From assembly GCF_001485415.1 (NCBI RefSeq), contig NZ_BCMQ01000001.1:372001-436000 (forward strand): a DNA stretch of 64,000 nt. Reading direction: 5' to 3'. The notes beneath the pieces are model-generated. The model was not told the origin of the DNA, ran no database searches, and saw only the letters and a list, made by a program, of their open reading frames with translations. Positions within the stretch are counted from its first letter, which is position 1. Each line of letters begins with the position of its first letter. This document shows, piece after piece, positions 8,444-17,500 of the stretch. This stretch comes from Myroides odoratimimus (GTDB taxonomy: Bacteria > Bacteroidota > Bacteroidia > Flavobacteriales > Flavobacteriaceae). Made by a program: the position numbers and the translations under genes.

Positions 8444-9670
8444 ATGAAAAAAATAGCTCAAATCTATATCGACTCTTACAAAGGTTTATCATCAGCATCA
8501 TGGATGCTAGCAATTGTAATGTTAATCAATAGATCGGGGTCCATGGTATTGCCATTCTTAGGTGTATATATGACGAAAGAACTTCACTTTAGTCAAGAAC
8601 AGACAGGATATGTATTAGCTTGTTTTGGGGTAGGTTCTATTATAGGAACTACAGTAGGCGGATGGGTAACTGATAAAATAGGTAACTATAAAGTACAGTA
8701 CTTGAGCTTAATAGGTAGTATTCCAGTATTTATCATGTTACCACACTTCACGTCTGTAGTCAGTCTAGCACTGATGATGTTATTACAGAGTGCAGTCAGT
8801 GAAATGTTTAGACCGGCGAACTCTGTAGCCATCACCATGTATGCTAAACCTGAGAATATCACCCGTGCCTTCTCTCTAAATAGAATGGCAGTGAACTTAG
8901 GGTTCTCTATAGGGCCTGCTATGGGAGGTATTCTAGCTGCGATATCGTATGCGCTATTATTCTATGTGAATGCTACTGCGGCGTTTCTAGCAGCTGTCGT
9001 ATTTATTTATTTCTTTAGAAATAGAAAGACGAACAAAGAATTATTATTAGAACAAGAAGATATCACTGAGCTGACTGAGATAGAAGATGTCTCTAATAAA
9101 TCTCCATATAAGGATAAGATGTTCTTAATATACAGTGTATTTTGTACGTTATACTCTATTGCCTTCTTACAACTATTAAGTACACTACCTATATTCTATG
9201 AGAAAGCTGTGGGGCTAGATGAAGTAGAAATAGGGCTTATCTTAGGGTACAGTGGTCTACTAATCTTCTTAACAGAGATGTTATTAGTGCATGTCGCAGA
9301 AAAATTCTTTACGATCAGACAGACTATCTTCTACGGGGTTATGATTAGTGCCTTAGGATACGGAATGTTAGCTTTTGACCACAGTTATATCTCTATCTAT
9401 ATATCGATGACGATCTTATGTGTCTCTGAGATGCTAGCAATGCCATTTACCTCTACGGTGACAGCGATGCGTGCTGGTAGTAAGAATAAAGGTGCTTATA
9501 TGGGCGTGAATGGGTTGACCTTCGCTATCGGATTTATTATTTCACCCATCCTAGGAACAAAGGTAGCTTCTACTCTAGGGTATGATGTCTTATGGTTAGG
9601 TACAGCTGCATTAGTAATCATAGCTGCTCTAGGGCTAAACTATTCTGTCAAAAAAATGGCTGAAGAATAA
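8444..9670 (+). CDS. MFS transporter (drug/metabolite efflux type)
   Basis: A 408-residue inner-membrane protein with about 12 hydrophobic segments and the major facilitator loop motif after TM2 (GGWVTDKIGNYK, about residues 66-77), a pattern typical of the DHA1-like drug and solute exporters. A hydrophilic central loop lies around residues 188-222. The last gene of the plus-strand tdk pair; it ends 3 nt before the convergent GNAT gene. The substrate cannot be told from sequence; multidrug or sugar efflux are both plausible. Confidence 0.85.
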   Translation: MKKIAQIYIDSYKGLSSASWMLAIVMLINRSGSMVLPFLGVYMTKELHFSQEQTGYVLACFGVGSIIGTTVGGWVTDKIGNYKVQYLSLIGSIPVFIMLPHFTSVVSLALMMLLQSAVSEMFRPANSVAITMYAKPENITRAFSLNRMAVNLGFSIGPAMGGILAAISYALLFYVNATAAFLAAVVFIYFFRNRKTNKELLLEQEDITELTEIEDVSNKSPYKDKMFLIYSVFCTLYSIAFLQLLSTLPIFYEKAVGLDEVEIGLILGYSGLLIFLTEMLLVHVAEKFFTIRQTIFYGVMISALGYGMLAFDHSYISIYISMTILCVSEMLAMPFTSTVTAMRAGSKNKGAYMGVNGLTFAIGFIISPILGTKVASTLGYDVLWLGTAALVIIAALGLNYSVKKMAEE

Positions 9671-9673
9671 ACA

Positions 9674-10153
9674 TTATAGTTTCTTCTCCATTTTTAAGAA
9701 TGTATACAGCCCACCATTAGTATAATTCTCAAATTTACCTACGCTAGCGTATCCAAGGTTTTGATAGAAGTCAACTCCTAAGGTATTAAACTTCGCTACA
9801 GCAACAGTTATTTTCTCCACAGCTTTTCGCTTGTGTAGAGCTTCTTCTGCATACTGTATAATCTCCCTTCCATATCCTTTATGAAGGTGGATCGGGTTGA
9901 TACCTAATATGACTTCTGCTGTATTATGATCTACTAAGTCATAATAAAAGTAGGCTATAATATCCTTCTCTCGTGGAGTACGTACACTGAAGGTATTCTG
10001 TCCTCTTACATTCTCGTCTAAAAAATCGTGTAAGTCCTCTAAATCTGAGGTCATATTATAAAAGCTCAATATTCCCTCATACTTCCAATTATAAGCTATT
10101 TCTACTGCCTCCTCTTGTGTTAAGACTTCAAAAAATAAAACTTTCTCTTTCAT
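9674..10153 (-). CDS. GNAT family N-acetyltransferase
   Basis: A 159-residue cytosolic protein with the GNAT fold. The acetyl-CoA pyrophosphate loop is near HKGYGREIIQYAEE (about 92-105, a Q/RxxGxG/A-like motif), followed by the beta-5 strand and helix ITVAVAKFNTLGVDFYQNLGY (about 115-135). The protein is otherwise unremarkable, and the acceptor substrate (small molecule or protein N-terminus) is unknown. It converges with the MFS gene (3-nt gap) and diverges from the small exported protein, sharing the palindromic promoter box at 10216-10227. Confidence 0.8.
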   Translation of the reverse strand: MKEKVLFFEVLTQEEAVEIAYNWKYEGILSFYNMTSDLEDLHDFLDENVRGQNTFSVRTPREKDIIAYFYYDLVDHNTAEVILGINPIHLHKGYGREIIQYAEEALHKRKAVEKITVAVAKFNTLGVDFYQNLGYASVGKFENYTNGGLYTFLKMEKKL

Positions 10154-10215
10154 TATTCAAAATATGTTAAAAAACCTTTCTTATTTAACAACTGCTCTAT
10201 AAAGTTCTATAGAAA

Positions 10216-10227
10216 CAAATATATTTG
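10216..10227. promoter_or_regulatory. Palindromic bidirectional -7 box
   Basis: CAAATATATTTG is a perfect 12-bp palindrome that contains TATATTTG, the Bacteroidota -7 consensus TAnnTTTG, on both strands. On the plus strand it lies 8 nt before the start codon of the 120-residue protein, implying a leaderless message. On the minus strand it lies 63 nt upstream of the GNAT start. No clear -33 box was seen in either direction. Confidence 0.45.
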
Positions 10228-10234
10228 TGACCAG

Positions 10235-10597
10235 ATGAATCTTTATAACAGACATATAGCCTGGCTACTCATTATCATTTTTGCCTTATTCGGCGCAGAG
10301 AAGATAAACTTCGCTGTGGAGCAGACTTGTGACAAAAAATTAATGTACTGTCCTACTGCTAATATGTATGTGTACACTGTGTATAAAAACACATCACACT
10401 CATCTAATCCTGATACGAAGGATACTGATACACATAAAGTAACTACAATAGCCTGCGAAACTTTCTTTATTAATCAATTAGAATTAGCAGTCTATACAAA
10501 ACAAAAAGTTACTTATCACTACAGTCCCTTCTATTATAAACATGTCATCCATTCAACACCATATATACCCTTAGTAGATCCTCCTCCTATAGTATAG
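10235..10597 (+). CDS. Small exported/anchored protein of unknown function
   Basis: A 120-residue protein not recognised as any family with a known function. The N-terminus has a positive patch and a hydrophobic stretch (HIAWLLIIIFALFG, about residues 8-21), consistent with a signal peptide or membrane anchor, so the remainder would be periplasmic. It has three cysteines (near 32, 39 and 73), a His-rich C-terminal segment (TYHYSPFYYKHVIHS) and ends in a proline-rich tail, PLVDPPPIV. Small proteins of this build often sit next to metal or efflux genes in flavobacteria, but here the neighbour is a GNAT gene in the opposite direction. The start is fixed by the adjacent promoter box and reading frame. 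Confidence 0.65.
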   Translation: MNLYNRHIAWLLIIIFALFGAEKINFAVEQTCDKKLMYCPTANMYVYTVYKNTSHSSNPDTKDTDTHKVTTIACETFFINQLELAVYTKQKVTYHYSPFYYKHVIHSTPYIPLVDPPPIV

Positions 10598-10782
10598 TGT
10601 TCTTTATTCTTATATAACGACCACATTTCTATTATATACTATACAAAGATAAGCTTAGGCACATAGATTAAAAAGATACTTTTTCTTAACAATTTAGTAT
10701 AATAATCAAATATTTAACATACAGTATCCTTTCTGATATTATTTGTTTTACTACATTATCGCATTCTTCTGTATTCTACAAC

Positions 10783-10815
10783 AAAAAAAAGAGCCAAAAC
10801 ACAATGTCTTAGCTC
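10783..10815 (-). terminator. Rho-independent terminator of the secreted protein operon
   Basis: Arms 10791-10801 and 10805-10815 pair over 11 positions, including two G-U pairs, with a 3-nt loop. Eight A at 10783-10790 give the U tract on the minus strand. It lies 57 nt beyond the stop of the last surface-protein gene and closes the cluster. Confidence 0.7.
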
Positions 10816-10872
10816 TCTCTAACTACGGTAAGGTAATATAAAAAATCTCAACAAAAAGTTCTCTTCATTGAG

Positions 10873-12120
10873 CTAGTTTGTTTCTAAATGTAGGTATCCT
10901 GTTTTCTTAATCATACTAGATCCTCTATCATCTGTATACTCATAAGAGACAATATAGAAATAGGTGCCTGTCGGTAATAATTCATTCTTCTTTATCGTCA
11001 CTCTACCATCAGAGTATCCTCTAAAGGCATTACCACTACTGTTATAATTAGCAGTCTCATACACTTTAACTCCCCATCTATTAAATATTTCGACACGATT
11101 ATTTGGGTATCGTTGAATATTGTCTATTCTGAAGTAATCATTGTCTCCATCACCATTCGCACTGACGAAGTTATAGATCACTACATCTCCCTTCAACATC
11201 TTATCTGTTCTCACTGTCCCTAGTGTAAAGAAACCGTACTTCTCTAATGACGTTGGTGTAGTCACAGTCTTATTCTCTAAGTCTACTATCCCCCCTTCAT
11301 CTACCCATAACTGCTCTATGGCATCCCATCTCAAAATATGTAGATTATCTGAGGCGTGCTCATAAATCTCTTTAGGGGTGGTACGCTCATCCCAAGTCAG
11401 CGTAAGCACAATATTACTCGTTGTGGTCTGTGAATGTTCTATCAGCCAATATTCTCTCGTATTAATCTTATCAACTATACCAGAACCTGCCTTACGGACT
11501 TTGAAGAACTGCTTATCGTCTAAGCTATATTTTCCCACGAAGATATCTTTTTGATGCTTAGGAGCAGATATTATTGCTTGTCTATAGAATCCTTTATCCC
11601 CTTTAGGATAGATGAACTCTTCATTTCCTTCTTTCTCTACTTCTCCTTCGATATGAGAGGCATCACTGACATGAAGAACCTTAGACTTATTTAAGAAGGT
11701 AAAAGCTCCTTGAAGAGAATCTACCTTAGCGATACCCTGAGTGAACTCTACTCCACCCGCAATACTCACAGATGTCTTGATATCAAAAGCTCTTTCCTTT
11801 ATAGGATTATTTAGAATCAAAGTATTAAAATGAGTTCCTGTATGTCCTTCTATAGTTTGTTTCGCAGTTCCGATAAGAAAGGTCTTCCCCTGAGGGGTAT
11901 TTCCTTTATAGTCAAATATTTTACCGTTATTCACAAGGTCACGATGTAAGTAAAGCTCACCGTTATTTTTAAAATCTCCTTCTCCTTGGTTCTCTAGCGT
12001 ATAATATACAGAGACCGTAGAACCTGGTTTAATATAAAACATACCTTTATTCACTGCCTGACTATAAATTATAGTCGGTAGCATCACCATACACAGTAGT
12101 AATCTCAAATATATCTTCAT
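10873..12120 (-). CDS. Secreted protein with type IX (type B) gliding-motility-associated C-terminal domain
   Basis: A 415-residue exported protein. The signal peptide covers about residues 1-20 (LRLLLCMVMLPTIIYSQA). The middle resembles a beta-rich repeat: NNGELYLHRDLVNNGK and similar units that recall polymorphic adhesin-like solenoids. The C-terminal 95 residues match the CHU_C/gliding motility-associated domain (T9SS type B sorting signal): the signature VSANGDGDNDYFRI (about 318-331), VEIFNRWGVKVYE (about 343-355) and a closing TGYLHLETN. By family knowledge these domains deliver the protein to the cell surface. It is the last gene of the cluster, 17 nt after the preceding 205-residue protein. 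Confidence 0.85.
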   Translation of the reverse strand: MKIYLRLLLCMVMLPTIIYSQAVNKGMFYIKPGSTVSVYYTLENQGEGDFKNNGELYLHRDLVNNGKIFDYKGNTPQGKTFLIGTAKQTIEGHTGTHFNTLILNNPIKERAFDIKTSVSIAGGVEFTQGIAKVDSLQGAFTFLNKSKVLHVSDASHIEGEVEKEGNEEFIYPKGDKGFYRQAIISAPKHQKDIFVGKYSLDDKQFFKVRKAGSGIVDKINTREYWLIEHSQTTTSNIVLTLTWDERTTPKEIYEHASDNLHILRWDAIEQLWVDEGGIVDLENKTVTTPTSLEKYGFFTLGTVRTDKMLKGDVVIYNFVSANGDGDNDYFRIDNIQRYPNNRVEIFNRWGVKVYETANYNSSGNAFRGYSDGRVTIKKNELLPTGTYFYIVSYEYTDDRGSSMIKKTGYLHLETN

Positions 12121-12137
12121 TCCTTCTATCGCTAGTA

Positions 12138-12755
12138 TTAGTCTTTCACTACGAATATGATATTCATAATCGTACAGTCTGTAGCTGCTGCCTTTACATC
12201 ATAAGTCATCACACCTTCTTTAGATATTGACTTTATCGTAAACACATCTGTATCATAACTCGTCACATAATAGTATAAGTCTGTCGGCTTCTCAAAATAA
12301 GGGATACCTGTAGTAGGAGCTCCTTCACTGACAAAGTGATTACTGTTCTGTAAAGAGAATTGCTTCTTATATTCTTCAAATAAGTTCATCGTTTGTTCTA
12401 CTCTATCTTCTGAAGTATCAAATACAATAGAAGGCATATAGAAGAACTTCACTGCCTTATAATCTTTGGTTACCATCTGTTGCCATTTCGTTCCATCATT
12501 ATAATAGAACCCCACGACTACATCATTAACTGCCTTCGTATTATACACAGTCATACCTGCTACGTGAGCACTTAAAGGATTCGCTAGTATAGTGGATGTA
12601 AGCTCTACTCTGGGTAGTAATAACCCCTTATCAACAGACTCTACTTCTAGCATGGCATCCTTATTTATATCTGGTGATGTACCAATCTTAGTTTGTGCAA
12701 AACTTAGAGCGCTGAATAGCACAGCAAGCATTGCGAAATATAATTGCTTCATCAT
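12138..12755 (-). CDS. Exported protein with flavobacterial IGT...LLPR N-terminal motif
   Basis: A 205-residue exported protein; the signal peptide covers about residues 1-20 (LYFAMLAVLFSALSFAQ). The mature N-terminus TKIGTSPDINKDAMLEVES followed by KGLLLPRVEL is the same motif as in the larger neighbour (GIGT...GVLIPR), so the two proteins are related at their N-termini. No C-terminal sorting domain was recognised. A methionine immediately upstream of the chosen M2 makes either start possible. The function is unknown; the context suggests a cell-surface or matrix component. Confidence 0.72.
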   Translation of the reverse strand: MMKQLYFAMLAVLFSALSFAQTKIGTSPDINKDAMLEVESVDKGLLLPRVELTSTILANPLSAHVAGMTVYNTKAVNDVVVGFYYNDGTKWQQMVTKDYKAVKFFYMPSIVFDTSEDRVEQTMNLFEEYKKQFSLQNSNHFVSEGAPTTGIPYFEKPTDLYYYVTSYDTDVFTIKSISKEGVMTYDVKAAATDCTIMNIIFVVKD

Positions 12756-12772
12756 TTATCTTTAAGTAATTG

Positions 12773-12810
12773 AAAAAAAAAAAGTGCGAGTCTCAATACA
12801 AGACTCGCAC
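12773..12810 (-). terminator. Terminator between the 565-residue and 205-residue secreted protein genes
   Basis: Arms 12784-12793 and 12801-12810 form a perfect 10-bp GC-rich stem with a 7-nt loop, preceded by 11 A (12773-12783), giving a U tract on the minus strand. It lies inside the cluster, so the downstream two genes may be expressed at a lower level than the upstream ones or from their own promoter. Confidence 0.75.
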
Positions 12811-12865
12811 AGTGTGGTGTGAGTTGTTTGATTATTGTTTGTTTGCTTGTCTATATTGTATATAA

Positions 12866-14563
12866 CTATTCTGTAAACTCTACGATTACAGAATAGTTCC
12901 CTTCTCCAATCATGATATACTGGTTACCAGATCCGATATTAAAGTTTAAGGTACTACCACTCACTTTAATATCTGTAGTCGCTGTGGTCTTCAGCATCTC
13001 TCCTTGTAATACTTGGATGCTTACTACTGACCCTACTGTAGCCCCTGCAGGAATAGCCACACCTGATGTTCTAGCTGAGTTAGCTTTAGCGATATTAGTA
13101 GTCCCAATGAACTTGTAAACCTTCTTATTATTAATCGTATTCCCAGTGAAGATTACTTTACTATTATGAACATCGATATGATCTCCTAAGATATTCTTGA
13201 TCTTATCCACATTATTCGTAATATAGTTCGTGATAAAGTCAAAGCTGATTTCTTTCTTCGCTCCGTTATCTTCTATCGTATAGAATACTTCTTCTTTATC
13301 GTCTGCTATCTTTCCGTAGTACACATTCCCCCCTTTATTAATAAACTTAGAGATTAGATCCCCTACCTTATAAGTAACATCACCCTCTTTTACCTCTTGG
13401 TTTAGAATATCACTAAAGTTATTTACGATATCACCTACTACATTTACTTCTGTACCTCCTGTAGTATCTCCGGTAATATCAGCAACAGTCTTACCTGCAT
13501 TACTAGCCAAGAATACCTTTACTGCTTCTTCATTGAAATATTTATACCCTACAGTCTTTCCATTTTTCACTACTGGTACTACTACTGTAGTCGTCTCTGT
13601 ATCTGCTACTAAATCTTTAAGGTTAATAGTCTCATACTTGCCATTGTTATAAAATTGGAACTCCCAATTAGCATTCGTACCATCCCCAGTATTCTTGTAG
13701 ATTACGTTACCATCTACCTTCGTAGAGATACTCTTAATTAACTCTTCGATTGTATAATACTCACTAGTGCTTCCTTCTTTTAGGACAGTCGTTTTACTAT
13801 TAAAGAAGTTCGATACATTAGAAGCGATTTCTCCTACTACATCTATTGTAACTACTCCATCTGCGTCATTAGGCACATCGTTCTCAGTCTTTCCTTCATT
13901 TCCTTTCTGAGCTAACCAATTCTGAATAGTTGTCTCTGAGAAGAAAAGGAATTTCTTTGTTTTATCAGTATCAGATACTGCTACTTCACGGAAGAATGTT
14001 TTAGTCTCTTCTTTTAATACTAGATCTTCGAAGTCTACATTCGCTGTCTCATACTTATTATCAACTGTGTTATAAACCACATATTTAAACTCATTCTTCA
14101 CTGGGTCAAACACAATAGTAGAATGCCCTTCTTTAGCAGCATCTTTATTGTCAGGATTAGTCGGTACGATATAGTTAATTACATTCTGGATGTTCTTAAC
14201 GTCTCCTTCTAATTTTGTCACATTATTATCTAATCCATTGATAACTGTAGTTAGTTCCGCTTTACTCACTATTCTATTCCACTGTCCTCCATCTTCTGTT
14301 GTCCAGTAATAGAATCCTTTTAATATATCTTTAGAAGTATCTTCATTAAGGTTATAAATCAATAAACTCTCTACTTGGGTTCCATCTATCGGTGCAAAAA
14401 CTTTTAAGTCTGATAAACTTACACGTGGAATCAATACCCCTCTGTGGCTAGAAAGAATTTCAAGTTCAGCTGATGTTTCAGGATCTGGTGTACCAATACC
14501 TACCTGTGCTGATGCTGTATAAAACGTTCCTAAGAAAGCGGCTAAAATGATAATTTTCTTCAT
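12866..14563 (-). CDS. Exported repeat protein with GIGT...LIPR N-terminal motif
   Basis: A 565-residue exported protein. The signal peptide covers about 1-20 (IIILAAFLGTFYTASAQ), followed by VGIGTPDPETSAELEI and RGVLIPRVSL, the motif shared with the 205-residue neighbour. Two tandem units of about 125-140 residues follow: residues about 170-309 and 309-440, each opening with a YET..L.DLV segment and containing a VVGDIV/VVGEIA sequence about 70 residues in. A final beta-rich domain (about 465-565) ends in a YSVIVEFTE tail. No type IX C-terminal domain was identified, so its export route beyond the inner membrane is unclear. It starts 35 nt after the giant upstream gene. Confidence 0.75.
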   Translation of the reverse strand: MKKIIILAAFLGTFYTASAQVGIGTPDPETSAELEILSSHRGVLIPRVSLSDLKVFAPIDGTQVESLLIYNLNEDTSKDILKGFYYWTTEDGGQWNRIVSKAELTTVINGLDNNVTKLEGDVKNIQNVINYIVPTNPDNKDAAKEGHSTIVFDPVKNEFKYVVYNTVDNKYETANVDFEDLVLKEETKTFFREVAVSDTDKTKKFLFFSETTIQNWLAQKGNEGKTENDVPNDADGVVTIDVVGEIASNVSNFFNSKTTVLKEGSTSEYYTIEELIKSISTKVDGNVIYKNTGDGTNANWEFQFYNNGKYETINLKDLVADTETTTVVVPVVKNGKTVGYKYFNEEAVKVFLASNAGKTVADITGDTTGGTEVNVVGDIVNNFSDILNQEVKEGDVTYKVGDLISKFINKGGNVYYGKIADDKEEVFYTIEDNGAKKEISFDFITNYITNNVDKIKNILGDHIDVHNSKVIFTGNTINNKKVYKFIGTTNIAKANSARTSGVAIPAGATVGSVVSIQVLQGEMLKTTATTDIKVSGSTLNFNIGSGNQYIMIGEGNYSVIVEFTE

Positions 14564-14598
14564 GATTATAAATTCTATTTAATATCTGTATTGTTTTG

Positions 14599-17500
14599 TT
14601 ATTTTGTCTTTTTACTTGGTAACATCGGGTTAGAGAATATTCCTTCTCTAAATCCTCTAAGAAAAGTAAGATCATAGATCACAGATGTACTACACCCCGT
14701 CAAATTAGTTATGGTTAATCTCACTTTTCCTTTTTTATTATGCCAGTTCTCTCCATTAACTTTGGCATCTTTAGGAAAGGCTATTGTTAACACACCTGTT
14801 CCATGTTTGGTAATAAATACTCCTCCCTGCTGTTTAATAATAGGCCTATCGTTCTGATCGAATATTACCTTGTTATCCTTATCTCTTTCTAATATTGTTG
14901 ATCTAACCTCTACTTCTGGATTATCTACTGTAGCAAAAGGAAACGCCTTCCACTCATTCTCTGTATCTAATAGATACTCCCAGTCATATCGCTGTATCTC
15001 TCCTGTCACTACAGGGCTAAGCTGTAATGGCTGTCCCCCTTTAATGTTTACTTGATCTACTACTGTAGTCTGTTTCCCTTTGTGATCCTTAGCGACTACA
15101 CGTTCTATAGAAGGCAGACTGTTTATCTTAATCTTAATCGGAGTTCTAGAGCCAATGGTACAGCCATTTCGAACAGCCTGCACATATACTATAAACTCAT
15201 CACCTACTTTATAATGCTTAGACAGGTCTATCGTGAACATATCTCCTAATGCTGGCAACCTAGTCGTCCCTTTCTCAGAAGTGTACACTTCATAACTCGT
15301 ACAGTGACTATTCTGTGGTTGTATTCTCAACGGTTCTCCTTCACATAACTGGAGAATCTGTTCTAATTCATAACCGTACTGATCTGTCTCTATCTCCATA
15401 CCTACTTCTACCCTAGGAACTAGATCTACATTATAGATATGAGTAAAATCTCCTAATACTCCTACAACTGAGCCATACGATATCTTCACTCTATCAAAAG
15501 GTTCTGTAGAAGGAGCTACTATAATTCTGTATCTATCTCTACCTCCTATACCTAGTAATCTCAAGCGAAGCGCTCCATTAGACTCTGTAAGTGGTTCGCC
15601 CACTTTCTTATCTCCTAAATAGCGTTGAATCTTAAAGCCCTTGACTAGTTCTAAACTCAGTACTCCAGGGTTCTTATTCTCTGCTGTAATATGCAACTCA
15701 TCTCCTGGTAGAGCAGTCTGTTTAAACACGACTGTTAGACTCGCCATATTCGCTACTGCTACTCCTCTTGCTATTACTGCATAACTGTTAGGATCATCAT
15801 CAACAGCATTCCAAGGATGGCTAACAGAAGCTGTGGCACTCGCTACTCCTAATCCTATATCTTCTACTCCGTGGAGTACGTCTAATACATTGGGATTAAT
15901 ATTAGGTAATACAGCTGCACAACTAGGACTCTCTACTTGCTTCGTCACATAAGCCCCATACACCTTAGCGTTCTGAGCAACACCTACTGTAGACCCTAAG
16001 ACAACTTGTACTCCTCTATATTTCTGCGGTCCTTTCTTATTCGATGGTACGAATGTATATTCCAACACATTATCTGCTGCTAATAGATCTACTAGTCCTC
16101 CATCTACTCCTTGTAACGTTCCTATCTTCTTCCCATTTGCATCAAGTCCTACTACTGTAATACCGCCTAGGGCAACTAAACCACTGTATTCTTTACCTAG
16201 CTTCACTGTCACAGGAGTTCCTGCGGCTTGATCTTCTTTGAAGTAAATATTCTGCCATGTAGTACCTAATCCTAATAGTCCTAGTCCTACCGTGATTGTA
16301 GAATAAGTATCTGGTCGTCCATCAATAGCATTACTCTTATTAGATACTCCTCCCGTCAGAGCAGAATACCACGCTGTATAATCTGTTGCCCAGTATCTCT
16401 CGTAAGTCGGTGGACAGTCTTCGTTATTAAATACATTGACTTGAATATTCTTGATATCCGAACATCCATTAGCACTCTCAGCAACTACCGTATAGTTATA
16501 TACTCCTGCTTGATTAAACACCTTAGGGCTCGTTCTATCTATAATCTCTTCTCCATTTGTGTCATACCAAGTGATTATATCTCTAGCATTATCAGTTATT
16601 AAAATTGGCAATACAAAAGAATCTCCTACATTCAAAGTATAGCTTAGAGCATCAGAATTATTCTTCAGTTTTAACTTAGGTATAGGATTTACATTAATCT
16701 TCACTTTAGCAGATTCTTCTGAGCTCACACCCTTGATAACATATACTACACTGTACTCTCCAGACTCTGTAACTCTAATGCTCTCTATAGGCAATAACTC
16801 CTCGATTATTCTATCTTCTAAGTCATCTCCTACTTCGCGTACCTTAAATAAATTACCGTCTTTAAACCAGCGGTAAGACTCTACAGTACCAATAGTAGTC
16901 AATGGCTTTTTAGCAGTTAATATCGCTTCATCTCCTTCACAGATTACGCTTACGTCTGATGAGATAGAAGGCTTAGGATGTGGTTTGCCTACAATATTCG
17001 TATGCGCTATAGAACGAATCTTCGTAGGATCTACATACGGCAGTTTTAGGCTACTAACATCTAAATAGGCTTCATTAGATAACACTCCTAATCCTGGGTA
17101 GCCAATCACTGTTCCATTAATAATGACTCTAGATGAAGAGTGAGCGTCTAGGTTCACTTTCCAATTCTCAATACTCTTCGCACTATATATACTAGGAATA
17201 TTAGAAGGAGGTGTCAAGGTGTTTTTATAATTACCTCTATTATCAAAAAAAATCTCGTCTACTCGAAAGAATTCTTTTATAGTGGATAAATAATCATTCA
17301 ATATAAAGTCTTTGTACAAGTCAGATGAGTGGTTAGACATCTCTAATGTGTAGCTTAATTTATCTCCTTTTTTTGCTTCTAGTAAGGTGACAGATTTATT
17401 AATCATTAACCCTTCAGGAGTTGTAACATTTAAATCTTTAATCTCGTGAATATTGACAGCCGAACCTGTAGAAGCAGCAAAACCAATCTTGAGTGTTTCG

